From Kitasatospora phosalacinea (GTDB lineage: Bacteria; Actinomycetota; Actinomycetes; Streptomycetales; Streptomycetaceae): 28,102 bases of DNA. The stretch is from positions 1 to 28,102 of the forward strand of contig NZ_JNWZ01000090.1 of the NCBI RefSeq assembly GCF_000716545.1. Direction: 5' to 3'. Each line of letters opens with the position of its first letter. Position 1 is the stretch's first letter. Made by a program: the position numbers and the translations under genes. The notes below the pieces were generated by a model that saw only the letters and a program-made list of their open reading frames with translations, was not told where the DNA came from and did not search any database. Shown here one piece after another: positions 1-8,167 of this stretch.

Positions 1-2638
1 CCTCGCGCCCGCCCCGGCCCCCGGGCCCGGGCCCGCCGCGCCGCCCGCCCCGGCCCCGGCCGGCGGCAACCTGCGCCCCGGCCGGACCAGCTTCGTCGGC
101 CGGGACGGCGAGCTCGCCACCGTCGCCGACGCCCTGACGGCCGGCCGGCTCACCACCCTGACCGGCCCCGGCGGCTCCGGCAAGACCCGGCTGTCGGTCG
201 AGGCCGGCCGCCGCGAGCAGGACGCCGCCCGCTGGCCCGGCGGCGTCTGGCAGGTCGAACTCGCCCCGCTGGACGACCCGGCCGCCGTCCCCGACGCCGT
301 CGCCTCCGCGCTCGGCCTGCGCGAGACCGTGCTGCACACCGGCGGCGCCGTCGCCGAGGTGATCGACGGGGGCCGCAAGGACCCGGTCTCCCGGCTGGTC
401 GACCACCTCGGCCGCCGCCGCGTCCTGCTGCTGCTCGACAACTGCGAGCACGTCGTCCAGGCCGCCGCCGACCTCGCCGACCGGCTGCTCGCCGACTGCC
501 CCGGCGTCACCGTGCTCGCCACCAGCCGCGAACCGCTTGGCGTCCCCGGCGAGAGCGTGCTGCCGGTCGAACCGCTGCCCGACCCCGCCGCGCTGCGCCT
601 GCTCGCCGAACGCGGCGCCGCCGCCCGCCCCGGCTTCCGCACCGACCAGGACCCGGACGCCTGCGCCGAACTCTGCCGCCGCCTGGACGGCCTGCCGCTG
701 GCCATCGAACTCGCCGCCGCCCGACTGCGCGGCCTGACCCCGCGCCAGCTCGCCGACCGCCTCGACTCCCGCTTCGCCCTGCTCACCGCGGGCTCCCGCA
801 CCCTGCTGCCCCGCCAGCAGACCCTGCGCGCCGTCGTCGACTGGTCCTGGGACCTGCTCGGGACGCGCGAGCGCGCCGTCCTGCGCCGCCTGTCGGTGTT
901 CGCGGGCGGCTGCACCCTGGAGGCCGCCGAGCAGGTCGTCGCCGACGGCGAACTGGTGCGCCGCGCCGACGTCGCCGACCTGCTGCTCTCCCTGGTCGAC
1001 AAGTCGCTGCTGGTGGCGGGCCTCGGCGAGCAGCCCCGCTACTGGATGCTGGAGACCATCCACGAGTACGCCGCCGAGCGCCTCGCCGAGGCCGCCGAAC
1101 CCGAGGTCGGCGACCGCCACACCGCGCACTACCGCGAACTCGGCCGCCACGCCCACCTGAACCTGCACGGCCCCGCCCAGCTCGACGAGCTCGACCGCCT
1201 CGACCGCGAGCAGGAGAACGTCCGGGCCGCGCTGCGCCGCGCCGTCGACACCGGCCAGGAGCAGGAGGGGCTGGCCCTGGTCCTGTCGATGGCCGGGTAC
1301 TGGATGCTGCGCGACTACCGCACCGAGTCCCGCACCTGGTACGAGGCGGTCGCCGCGCTCGGCCCCGACCCGTACGCCGACGACGCCCCGCCGCCCGTCC
1401 CGCTCACCGCGAACCCGCTGGACGCGCCGCTGCCGATGCCGCCCGAGCTGCTGGAGGAGGCCCGCCGCCAGCTCGGACTGCACCGGCTGATCAGCCTGTT
1501 CGCCGGCGACATGAGCCTGCTCCAGGACTCCGGCGCGCTGGAGACCGCCCGGCGGATCCTGGACGCCTACACCCCCGACCTGCCGCAGTCCTACCGGCAG
1601 CCGGTGCTCGGCCGGGTGTTCACCGTCTTCCTCACCGGCGAGATGGAGCGCACCCGCGCGGTGATGGACGACGCGGTGGCCGGGGCCCGGGTGCACGGCG
1701 GCCCGCTCGACCTGGCGTTCGCCCTGCAACTGCGCGCCCGGCTGCTCAACGACCTGGCCGGCGGCCTGGACCAGGCGATCGCCGACAGCGAGGAGGCGCT
1801 GGCCCTCTACACCGCGCTGGGCGACCGCTGGGGCATGTCCGAGGCGCTCTCCGGCAAGGCCGAGAACGCCACCAAGTCCGGGGACGCCGCCCAGGCCGAA
1901 CGCGCCTTCCGGGAGGCCATCGAGCTCTCCGTCCGGCTCGGCGCGCACCAGGAGGTCCCGATGCTGCGGGCCCGGCTCGGCGAGGTGGTGGCCGAACGCG
2001 ACCCGGAGGGCGGCGAGCGGATGGTCCGCGAGGCCGTCGCCGCGGCCGCCGCGGACGGCGGCTCCGACGCCGAGGGCGCCCGGATGTACGGGCGGCTGGT
2101 GCTGTGCAACCTGTGCGTGCGGCGCGGCGAGTACGCCGAGGCGCTCGCCGTGCTCGACGAGATGCCCGCCGACCCGGGCGTCCGCGGCCCGGTCCCCTCG
2201 GTGTTCGTCGGCATCGTCGCCTGCATCCGCGGCTGGGTGGTGGCCCGCTCCGGCGACCCGGCGGCCGGCCTGGAGCTGATGCGGGCGGGCCGCCGCGCGA
2301 TGACCGAGGTCGAGGGCGGCGTCACGATCTTCGTCGAGCACATGGCGATGATGCTGATGACGCCCGTCGCCGGGGCCTTGGTCGAGTACGCCCGGCTGCA
2401 CGGCGAACCCGGGGCCGCCCGCCGCGCCGCCGAACTGCTCGGCGCCCACGAGGGCCTCAGCGGCATGCCCGGCTCGTTCATGGAGCGCAGCGAGCACGCC
2501 CGCTGCAGCGCCCTCGCGCGCGAACTGCTCGGCGAGGACGGCTTCCTGGCCGCGTACGAACGGGGCGGACGCCTCACGCTGGGTGAGGCGTCCGCCCTGT
2601 TGAACGATCCCGGTTCCTACGGTTCCGAGGCCGGCTGA
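1..2638 (+). CDS. SARP/AfsR-family ATPase transcriptional regulator, 5' end outside window
   Basis: The reading frame is open from base 2, so the gene starts upstream of the window and about 880 C-terminal residues are visible. An Ala/Pro-rich linker (bases 2-65) leads into an NB-ARC/STAND ATPase. It has a Walker A motif, GPGGSGKTRL (about 163-192), a Walker B motif, LLLLDNCEHV (about 425-460), and the LATSREPL and GLPLAIELAAARLRGL motifs of this class. The rest is TPR-like helical repeat. The C-terminus has no LuxR-type helix-turn-helix, so the DNA-binding domain should be N-terminal, as in the SARP (BTAD) regulators. That is inference, because the N-terminus is not visible. The gene converges on an ABC exporter whose promoter carries SARP-like heptad repeats, so local control of that exporter is plausible. 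A perfect 15-bp inverted repeat is built into its last codons. Confidence 0.85.
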   Translation, partial: LAPAPAPGPGPAAPPAPAPAGGNLRPGRTSFVGRDGELATVADALTAGRLTTLTGPGGSGKTRLSVEAGRREQDAARWPGGVWQVELAPLDDPAAVPDAVASALGLRETVLHTGGAVAEVIDGGRKDPVSRLVDHLGRRRVLLLLDNCEHVVQAAADLADRLLADCPGVTVLATSREPLGVPGESVLPVEPLPDPAALRLLAERGAAARPGFRTDQDPDACAELCRRLDGLPLAIELAAARLRGLTPRQLADRLDSRFALLTAGSRTLLPRQQTLRAVVDWSWDLLGTRERAVLRRLSVFAGGCTLEAAEQVVADGELVRRADVADLLLSLVDKSLLVAGLGEQPRYWMLETIHEYAAERLAEAAEPEVGDRHTAHYRELGRHAHLNLHGPAQLDELDRLDREQENVRAALRRAVDTGQEQEGLALVLSMAGYWMLRDYRTESRTWYEAVAALGPDPYADDAPPPVPLTANPLDAPLPMPPELLEEARRQLGLHRLISLFAGDMSLLQDSGALETARRILDAYTPDLPQSYRQPVLGRVFTVFLTGEMERTRAVMDDAVAGARVHGGPLDLAFALQLRARLLNDLAGGLDQAIADSEEALALYTALGDRWGMSEALSGKAENATKSGDAAQAERAFREAIELSVRLGAHQEVPMLRARLGEVVAERDPEGGERMVREAVAAAAADGGSDAEGARMYGRLVLCNLCVRRGEYAEALAVLDEMPADPGVRGPVPSVFVGIVACIRGWVVARSGDPAAGLELMRAGRRAMTEVEGGVTIFVEHMAMMLMTPVAGALVEYARLHGEPGAARRAAELLGAHEGLSGMPGSFMERSEHARCSALARELLGEDGFLAAYERGGRLTLGEASALLNDPGSYGSEAG
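2563..2597. terminator. Perfect 15-bp stem-loop inside the 3' end of the regulator gene
   Basis: Arms 2563-2577 and 2583-2597 are exact reverse complements around a 5-nt loop (GCTGG). The hairpin lies within the coding frame of the regulator, ending 38 bases before its stop codon. It is also 50 bases past the stop of the opposing ABC permease gene (2647). It has no T-tract, which is common for Streptomyces terminators. The likely role is terminator of the ABC operon, and possibly a 3' stabiliser of the regulator mRNA. Confidence 0.65.
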
Positions 2639-2646
2639 CCCCACCG

Positions 2647-3474
2647 TCAGGTGCGCTTGCGGAAGCGGGCCACCGCCAGCGGCGCGGTCACCACGGTGAT
2701 CGCCGCCGCCCAGACCAGCACCGTCACCGCCGAGTTGCCCACCGGCTGGTCGTTGATCAGGGCGCGGCACGCGTCGGCCAGCGCCGACAGCGGGTTGTGC
2801 TTGGTGAACGCCTGCAGCCAGCCGGGCATGGTGGTCGGGTTGGCGAAGATCGAGCTGCCGAACTGCAGCGGCATCATCACCAGCATCGACATGCCCTGCA
2901 CCGCCTGGGCGCTGCGCAGCGACATGCCCAGCAGCATCGAGACCCACATCAGCGAGGAGCCGAACACCAGCGACAGGCCGACCGCGGCCAGCAGCTTCAG
3001 CGGGCCGCCGGCGATGTCCATGCCCAGGATCATCGAGAAGCCGATCAGCACGGCGAAGGCGACCACCGCCCGCAGCGTCTCCGCGATCATCTTCGACAGC
3101 AGCACCGCCGAGCGCCCGATCGGCAGGGTGCGGAAGCGGTCCATCACGCCGGTCTGGAAGTCGGTGTTCAGGCCGGTGCCCAGCGCCATCGCCAGGTTCA
3201 GGCCGGTGGTGCCGAGCAGGCCGGGCACCATGTACTGCATGTACTCGTGCTGGTTGGTGGCCATCGCGCCGCCGAACACGTAGACGAACAGCACGATCAT
3301 GATGACCGGGATCAGCAGCGCGTCCAGCATCGACTCCGGGTCGGCCTTGATCCGCATCAGGTTCCGGCGGGTCAGCGCGCCCAGGTGGCGCAGGCTCGCC
3401 CGCAGGCCGATCCGGGCGTCGTCCTCGCCGGTGGCGGCCGCGGCGGGAGCGGGGTTCAGGGTGGCGGTGCTCAT
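2647..3474 (-). CDS. ABC-2 type transporter permease, DrrB-like
   Basis: This 275-residue membrane protein has the ABC2_membrane (DrrB/NodJ) layout. About 70 N-terminal residues, including a soluble stretch, precede some six hydrophobic segments. The first is LLIPVIMIVLFVYVFGG and the last is VTVLVWAAAITVVTAPLAV. The family exports drugs, antibiotics or lipids together with a DrrA ATPase. The start codon overlaps the stop of the upstream ATPase gene by 4 bases (ATGA), so the two are translationally coupled. The stop lies 8 bases from that of the convergent regulator. The substrate cannot be read from sequence. Self-resistance or export of a small hydrophobic compound is the usual role. Confidence 0.9.
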   Translation of the reverse strand: MSTATLNPAPAAAATGEDDARIGLRASLRHLGALTRRNLMRIKADPESMLDALLIPVIMIVLFVYVFGGAMATNQHEYMQYMVPGLLGTTGLNLAMALGTGLNTDFQTGVMDRFRTLPIGRSAVLLSKMIAETLRAVVAFAVLIGFSMILGMDIAGGPLKLLAAVGLSLVFGSSLMWVSMLLGMSLRSAQAVQGMSMLVMMPLQFGSSIFANPTTMPGWLQAFTKHNPLSALADACRALINDQPVGNSAVTVLVWAAAITVVTAPLAVARFRKRT

Positions 3475-4451
3475 GCGACGGGCTCCTTGTCACGGGACTG
3501 GGCGGGGACGGCGGACTTGCCGGTGATGCTCAGGAACACCTCGTCCAGGCTGGGCAGTTCGGTGTCGATGCCGGCGATCCCGAAACCGCGGGTGCCCAGC
3601 ACCCCGATCACGGTGGTCAGTTGCCCGTCGTCGGTCAGGTGCACCGAGAGCAGCTCCGACTCGGTGGAGAAGGTGGCCGGGACGCCGGACTCCCGCAGGG
3701 CCCGCACCATCTCCGGCAGCTGGGCCGGGTCGGCCGGGCGGACCTGCAGGCTCTGGCCGCCGACCTGCTTCTTCAGCTCCTCGACGCCGCCGTTGGCGAT
3801 CACCCGGCCCTTGTCGATCACGGTCAGCGCGTGGGCGAGCTGCTCGGCCTCCTCCATGTACTGGGTGGTCAGCAGCACCGTCGAGCCCTCGCCGACCATC
3901 CGCTGCACCTCGTCCCACACCTCGTTGCGGGTGCGCGGATCCAGGCCGGTGGTGGGCTCGTCCAGGTACAGCACCTTCGGGCGGCCGATCATCGAGGCCG
4001 CGAGGTCCAGCCGGCGCCGCATGCCGCCGGAGTAGCCCTTGGCGGGGCGCCTGGCCGCGTCGGTGAGCGAGAAGCGCTCCAGCAGCTCGGTGGCGCGGGC
4101 CTTGGCGTCCTTCGCCGGGAGGTCGAGCAGGCGCCCGATCAGGTACAGGTTCTCGTAGCCGGACAGCAGCTCGTCCACCGAGGCGTACTGGCCGGTCAGG
4201 CCGATGGTGCGGCGCAGCTGCTTGGGCTGACGCAGCACGTCGTAGCCGCCGACGAACGCGCTGCCCGCGTCCGGCTTGATCAGCGTGGACAGCACCCGCA
4301 CCAGCGTGGTCTTCCCGGCCCCGTTCGGACCGAGCAGACCCTGTACCGTCCCCTCGCGCACCGTCAGGTCGACCCCGTCCAGCGCCCTGGTCTCCCCGTA
4401 GTGCTTCACGATGCCGTGGACCTCCACGGCGTTCCGCTCGATTCGTGTCAT
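3471..4451 (-). CDS. ABC transporter ATP-binding protein, DrrA-like
   Basis: This 326-residue ATPase carries Walker A (GPNGAGKTTLVRVL, about residue 40), the Q-loop (GLTGQYASVDE), the signature YSGGMRRRLDLA, Walker B (VLYLDEPTTGLD) and a switch motif, LLTTQYMEEAEQLAH. In that motif the usual His is Gln, as is normal in the daunorubicin-resistance (DrrA) group. The C-terminal extension of about 90 residues is also typical of the group. It forms an operon with the downstream permease. No Shine-Dalgarno sequence precedes the ATG: the 9 bases before it read GGTGTTCCC. A leaderless transcript is therefore possible. Three 11-bp-spaced heptads lie 21 bases upstream and suggest SARP control. Confidence 0.92.
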   Translation of the reverse strand: MTRIERNAVEVHGIVKHYGETRALDGVDLTVREGTVQGLLGPNGAGKTTLVRVLSTLIKPDAGSAFVGGYDVLRQPKQLRRTIGLTGQYASVDELLSGYENLYLIGRLLDLPAKDAKARATELLERFSLTDAARRPAKGYSGGMRRRLDLAASMIGRPKVLYLDEPTTGLDPRTRNEVWDEVQRMVGEGSTVLLTTQYMEEAEQLAHALTVIDKGRVIANGGVEELKKQVGGQSLQVRPADPAQLPEMVRALRESGVPATFSTESELLSVHLTDDGQLTTVIGVLGTRGFGIAGIDTELPSLDEVFLSITGKSAVPAQSRDKEPVA

Positions 4452-4472
4452 GGGAACACCGTGGCGGGCCCG

Positions 4473-4501
4473 GCTGTCACCCGGCTGTCAGCCCGCTGTC
4501 A
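4473..4501 (-). promoter_or_regulatory. Three TGACAGC heptads at 11-bp spacing (candidate SARP operator)
   Basis: On the minus strand TGACAGC occurs at 4501-4495, 4490-4484 and 4479-4473, each followed by 4 other bases, giving an exact 11-bp period. SARP activators bind heptameric direct repeats with this spacing just upstream of a -10 box. Here a weak -10-like CACGGT (4463-4458) lies 9 bases after the last heptad and the exporter ATG is at 4451. A SARP-type regulator gene lies next to the operon. The link between the two is inference. Confidence 0.55.
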
Positions 4502-4523
4502 CGGGGGACGACAGCGGGCTGAC
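4487..4523 (-). terminator. 14-bp inverted repeat downstream of panB
   Basis: Arms 4487-4500 and 4510-4523 are perfect reverse complements with a 9-nt loop. The hairpin begins 26 bases past the panB stop codon in the direction of panB transcription, so it is the natural panB terminator. No T-tract follows. Its left arm contains parts of two of the three heptads, so terminator and activator site overlap physically. Confidence 0.65.
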
Positions 4524-4549
4524 GGGGCGGGGTGCGGGGGCGGGGAGCG

Positions 4550-5425
4550 TCAGCTGAAGGAGTGCTCCGGGCCCGGGAAGGCGCCCCCGCGGACGTCGGC
4601 GGCGAACTCGGCCGCAGCCTGGCCCAGCGTCGCGCGGAGGTTCGCGTACTGCTTGACGAACTTGGGGACGCGGCCGGCCGTCATGCCGGCGAAGTCGGTC
4701 CACACCAGGACCTGCGCGTCGGTGTCGGGGCCGCCGCCGATGCCGACGGTGGGGATCGCCGAGTGCTCGGTGACCTGCGCGGCCAGCTCGGCGGGGACGG
4801 CCTCCAGGACGACGGCGAAGGCGCCGGCCTGCTGGACGGCCTTCGCGTCGCGCAGCAGCCGGTGCGCGGCCTCGTCGCCGCGGCCCTGGACGGGGTAGCC
4901 GCCGAAGGCGTGCACGGACTGCGGGGTGAGGCCGATGTGGGCCATCACCGGGATGCCGGCGTCGACCAGCAGCTCGATGGTGCGGGCGCTGCGCTCGCCG
5001 CCCTCCAGCTTGACGGCCTGGACGCCGGCCTCCTTCATCAGCCGGGCGGCGTTGTGCATGGCCTGGGCGGGGGACTCCTGGTACGAGCCGAACGGCAGGT
5101 CGGCGACGATGAGGGCGCGCTTGGTGCCGCGGACCACGGCGGCGGACATCATCACCATCTGGTCCATGGTCACCGGCACGGTGGTCTCGTAGCCGAGGTG
5201 GCAGTTGCCGGCCGAGTCGCCGACCAGCAGGACGGGGATGCCGGCCTCGTCGAACACCCCGGCGGTGAGGGCGTCGTAGGCGGTGAGCATCGCCCAGCGC
5301 TCGCCGTTGCGCTTGGCCTTGGCGAGGTCCCGGACGGTGATCCGGCGGTTGGTGACACCCCCGTAGAGGGTGGCGGGGACCGGCGCGTCCGGCGCCTGGG
5401 CAGGCTGAAGCGGAGAAGCGTTCAT
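4550..5425 (-). CDS. panB: 3-methyl-2-oxobutanoate hydroxymethyltransferase (ketopantoate hydroxymethyltransferase)
   Basis: The 291-residue protein catalyses the first committed step of pantothenate (vitamin B5 and CoA) synthesis. It transfers a hydroxymethyl group from 5,10-methylenetetrahydrofolate to 2-oxoisovalerate. The diagnostic stretches are present: [11 protein letters not shown], the Mg-binding [46 protein letters not shown] and VVLEAVP with the catalytic Glu. The length fits the family, with a short Ala/Pro-rich N-terminal tail. I chose the ATG at 5425 because AGGAG lies 8 bases upstream. The frame stays open further 5' (to 5626), but that extension is low-complexity Arg/Pro and contains the tandem repeat array. 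The gene stands alone and ends in an inverted repeat. Confidence 0.96.
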   Translation of the reverse strand: MNASPLQPAQAPDAPVPATLYGGVTNRRITVRDLAKAKRNGERWAMLTAYDALTAGVFDEAGIPVLLVGDSAGNCHLGYETTVPVTMDQMVMMSAAVVRGTKRALIVADLPFGSYQESPAQAMHNAARLMKEAGVQAVKLEGGERSARTIELLVDAGIPVMAHIGLTPQSVHAFGGYPVQGRGDEAAHRLLRDAKAVQQAGAFAVVLEAVPAELAAQVTEHSAIPTVGIGGGPDTDAQVLVWTDFAGMTAGRVPKFVKQYANLRATLGQAAAEFAADVRGGAFPGPEHSFS

Positions 5426-5486
5426 CGAACAGGCTCCTGGTGTGTGTCGTCTCGTGGCGCCGTGCGGCGTCCCCGGATCTGGCTCC

Positions 5487-5514
5487 ATGCTTGCACGCCG
5501 CGGGCCGTGCGCAA
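5487..5514 (-). promoter_or_regulatory. Weak candidate panB promoter
   Basis: On the minus strand TTGCGC (5514-5509) and AAGCAT (5492-5487) are separated by 16 bases. They lie about 60 bases upstream of the panB ATG. The match to -35/-10 consensus is only partial. Confidence 0.25.
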
Positions 5515-5543
5515 AGAGGCGGGAGCCCCGGTCGTGTCCGGCG

Positions 5544-5587
5544 GGTCCGGGTGCGGTCCCGGTGCGGTCCGGGCGTGGTCCCGGTGG
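5544..5587. repeat. Four tandem copies of an 11-bp repeat, GGTCCSGGYGY type
   Basis: The four units are GGTCCGGGTGC (5544-5554), GGTCCCGGTGC (5555-5565), GGTCCGGGCGT (5566-5576) and GGTCCCGGTGG (5577-5587). All begin with GGTCC and are exactly in phase at 11 bp. The array lies between divergent panB and the MFS gene and ends 17 bases before the MFS -35 box. It could be a binding array for a regulator that needs helical phasing, or a simple GC-rich minisatellite. Confidence 0.7.
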
Positions 5588-5604
5588 GGCCCTTGGGGAA
5601 GTCT

Positions 5605-5633
5605 TTGCCCTTCCTTGCCTCCGCACTTACGAT
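5605..5633 (+). promoter_or_regulatory. Probable promoter of the MFS-tetR operon
   Basis: TTGCCC (5605-5610) and TACGAT (5628-5633) are separated by 17 bases, a reasonable housekeeping sigma-factor promoter. The last bases of the -10 box are inside the 19-bp palindrome, so a bound repressor would block RNA polymerase. Confidence 0.6.
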
Positions 5634-5650
5634 ACGAGACCGTCTCGTAT
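5632..5650. promoter_or_regulatory. TetR-type operator palindrome
   Basis: ATACGAGACCGTCTCGTAT is a perfect 9-1-9 palindrome. It matches the operator type known for TetR repressors paired with EmrB/QacA-like MFS exporters in actinobacteria. It overlaps the -10 box of the exporter gene. The tetR gene is the second gene of the same operon, so autoregulation is likely. Confidence 0.85.
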
Positions 5651-5674
5651 TGAAAAAGAGGTTAGGCTGTTCGC

Positions 5675-7312
5675 ATGACCTCGCCGACCACAGCCGTCCA
5701 GGCCCCCCGGGTGCCGGAAGCCGTACACCGCCGACGCTGGTGGATCCTGGGCACCCTGGTGCTCGCCCTGCTCGTCGTCGTCCTCGACAACTCGATCCTC
5801 AACGTGGCGATGAAGACCATCGCCACCCCCGCCCCGGTCGGTCTCGGCGCGAGCCAGAGCGACCTGGAGTGGGCGATCAACTCCTACACCCTGGTCTTCG
5901 CCGGCCTGCTGTTCACCGCGGGCCTGCTCGGCGACCGGTTCGGCCGCAAGTGGACGCTGCTGGCCGGCATGCTGGTCTTCGGCCTCGGCTCGCTGCTGTC
6001 CGCGATGGCCGCCAGCCCGGGCGAACTGATCAGCTACCGCGCCGTGATGGGCCTCGGCGGCGCCTTCGTCATGCCCGCCACGCTCGCCATCATCATGAAC
6101 GTCTTCGAGCGGCACGAGCAGCCCAAGGCGATCGGCATCTGGGCCGGCGCGGTCGGCCTGGCCATCGCCATCGGCCCGATCACCGGCGGCCTGCTGATCG
6201 AGCACTTCTGGTGGGGCTCGGTCTTCCTGGTCAACGTCCCGATCGTGGTCGTGGCGCTCGGCCTGATGGGCTGGCTCGTCCCCGACTCCAAGGACCCCAA
6301 CCCCGGCAAGCTCGACCCGATCGGCGTGCTGCTGTCCATCGTCGGCCTGGTGGCGCTGATCTACGGCATCATCAAGGGCGGCGAACTGGCCGACTTCACC
6401 GACCCGGGGGCCTGGGTCCCGACCCTGGTCGGCCTGCTCGCCCTGGTCGCCTTCGTGCTGTTCGAGAAGCACACCAGGTACCCGGCGCTGGACGTCACCT
6501 GGTTCCGCAACAAGGTGTTCTCGGCCTCGATCGGCGTGGTCGGCATCGTGTTCTTCGCGCTGATGGGCGTCTCCTTCTTCGGCGTGTTCTACATCCAGAG
6601 CGTGCGCGGCTACAGCGCCCTGGAGGCCGGCGAGCTGATGCTGCCGCTGGCCGTCGCCCAGCTGGTCTTCGCGCCGCGGGCCCGGCTGGTGGTCGACCGG
6701 ATCGGCGTCCGGGCCACCTGCGCCGGCGGCATGCTGCTGGTCACCGTCGGCTTCCTCGGCTACGCCTTCCTGACCGCGACCAGCCCGATCTGGCTGCTGA
6801 TCGTGCTCGGCTTCGTGATGGGCGCCGGCATGGCGCACGTGATGCCGCCGGTGACGGTCGCCATCATGGGCGCGTTGCCGCGCGAGAAGGCCGGCGCGGG
6901 CTCCGCGCTGAACAACACCTTCCGCCAGGTCGGCGGCTCGCTCGGCATCGCGGTGCTCGGCGCGCTGCTGTCCACGGTCTACCGCAACGGCATGGACGAC
7001 CACCTGGCCGCGGTGCCCGAGCAGGTCCGCGGCCGGGCCGGCGAGTCGATCGAGTCCACCCTCGGGGTGGCCGAGAAGCTCCAGCTGCCCGCCCTGGTCG
7101 ACCCCGCCAAGGACGCCTTCATCCACGCCATGCACGTGGTCTCCGGCGTCTCGGCCGGCGTCACCGTGCTCGGCGCGGTGCTGGCGCTGCTCCTGCTGCC
7201 CGGCCGGACCGCCGCACCCGGCGGCCCCGGCGGACCGGACAGCTCGGCGGCCGGCCCGCGGGGCCGGACGGAGAGCGGCACGAGCACCGGCACGAGCACC
7301 GCCAAGGTGTGA
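5675..7312 (+). CDS. MFS multidrug exporter, DHA2 (EmrB/QacA) family
   Basis: The 545-residue integral membrane protein has about 14 hydrophobic segments, the DHA2 topology. It shows the loop motif [10 protein letters not shown] (motif A), an N-terminal helix with [13 protein letters not shown] (the family's D-x-TIVNVA position) and the [14 protein letters not shown] stretch. Such proteins export drugs or endogenous compounds with proton antiport. The substrate is unknown. A promoter with an operator palindrome precedes it. A modest RBS, AGAGGT, lies 12 bases before the ATG. It is followed after 23 bases by its tetR gene. The C-terminal tail (last about 40 residues) is Gly/Ser/Thr-rich and not membrane-embedded. 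Confidence 0.94.
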   Translation: MTSPTTAVQAPRVPEAVHRRRWWILGTLVLALLVVVLDNSILNVAMKTIATPAPVGLGASQSDLEWAINSYTLVFAGLLFTAGLLGDRFGRKWTLLAGMLVFGLGSLLSAMAASPGELISYRAVMGLGGAFVMPATLAIIMNVFERHEQPKAIGIWAGAVGLAIAIGPITGGLLIEHFWWGSVFLVNVPIVVVALGLMGWLVPDSKDPNPGKLDPIGVLLSIVGLVALIYGIIKGGELADFTDPGAWVPTLVGLLALVAFVLFEKHTRYPALDVTWFRNKVFSASIGVVGIVFFALMGVSFFGVFYIQSVRGYSALEAGELMLPLAVAQLVFAPRARLVVDRIGVRATCAGGMLLVTVGFLGYAFLTATSPIWLLIVLGFVMGAGMAHVMPPVTVAIMGALPREKAGAGSALNNTFRQVGGSLGIAVLGALLSTVYRNGMDDHLAAVPEQVRGRAGESIESTLGVAEKLQLPALVDPAKDAFIHAMHVVSGVSAGVTVLGAVLALLLLPGRTAAPGGPGGPDSSAAGPRGRTESGTSTGTSTAKV

Positions 7313-7335
7313 TCACGAGGGTGGAGAATAGGGCC

Positions 7336-8004
7336 ATGACGAGCGCCGAAACTCCGCTCCAGCCGTGCCACGGCCCCGTCGCGGAGCAGGACGCCCCGCG
7401 GCGGGGCCGCCCGCGCAGCGAAGCCGCCGAGCAGGCGATCTACGCCGCCGTCGAGAAGCTGATGGAGGACGGCACCGGCCTGGCCCAGCTGTCCATCGAG
7501 CGGATCGCCGCCGAGGCGGGCGTCGGCAAGGCCACCATCTACCGGCGCTGGCCCAACAAGGAGGCCCTGCTGGTGGACGTGGTGGCCCGGCTGGAGGAGC
7601 CGCTGCCCCCGATGCTCGGCCCCACCTACCGGGACGACCTGATCAGCGCCGTCGACTACATGCGCCGGCGCGGCCTGATCAAGCGCTCCAGGTGGGTCGT
7701 CCGGTCCGCGCTGGGGCAGATGAACGCCTGGCCGGAGCTGAAGCAGACCTACCAGGAGCGGGTGGTGCAGCCCCGCCGCGAGATGGTCCGCCAGATCGTC
7801 CGGCGCGGCGTCACGGCGGGCGAACTCCGCGCCGACCTGGACGTCGAGCTGCTCTGCGAGCTGCTGATCGGCCCGATCCTGCTGCGCACCGTCCTGTGGG
7901 ACGACGCCCCGCTGGAGGACCCGGACCTGCCCCGGCAGATGGTGGACGCCGCCCTCCAGGGCATCGGCGCCGGGCCCGTCGCGACCCGCGCCGCCGCACG
8001 CTGA
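7336..8004 (+). CDS. TetR-family transcriptional repressor
   Basis: The 222-residue protein has a Pro/Arg tail (RRGRPRSEAAEQAI), then a typical TetR helix-turn-helix at about residues 52-72 (IAAEAGVGKATIYRRW). The ligand-binding domain that follows resembles the actinobacterial TetR_C group. I took the ATG at 7336 because GGAG lies 9 bases upstream. A GTG at 7321 is in frame but has its purine-rich stretch too close. The gene follows the MFS exporter by 23 bases, so the two share a transcript. Its most likely target is the ATACGAGAC palindrome in front of the exporter, with release by the exported compound. The palindrome pairing is inferred from position and known family behaviour. Confidence 0.93.
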   Translation: MTSAETPLQPCHGPVAEQDAPRRGRPRSEAAEQAIYAAVEKLMEDGTGLAQLSIERIAAEAGVGKATIYRRWPNKEALLVDVVARLEEPLPPMLGPTYRDDLISAVDYMRRRGLIKRSRWVVRSALGQMNAWPELKQTYQERVVQPRREMVRQIVRRGVTAGELRADLDVELLCELLIGPILLRTVLWDDAPLEDPDLPRQMVDAALQGIGAGPVATRAAAR

Positions 8005-8167
8005 CCGACCCCGCCCGGCACGCTGTTCCACGTTCGGTGCAGGACCGGAACTCTCCGGGCACTTCGCCGCGTCCATCCCGTCATAGGCTGAGCCGAGAAT
8101 CGGATCGGAGCAGGTCGGGGACGGTACCGGCGGGCGACCGGCCGGGCGCGGCGGTGAGGAGCGGACG

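Noticed and set aside
5426..5626. N-terminal extension of PanB
   Set aside because: It is in frame but low-complexity, crosses the tandem array, and the ATG at 5425 has a good AGGAG site.
5440..8004. Long frame that runs through the MFS region and includes the TetR protein at its end
   Set aside because: The first about 630 residues are an out-of-frame Arg/Pro translation of the exporter gene. Only the part from 7336 is real.
8047..8073. GGAAC-N18-CGTC as an ECF sigma-factor promoter for the EEP gene
   Set aside because: The spacing is slightly longer than I would expect and such short GC-rich matches are frequent here.
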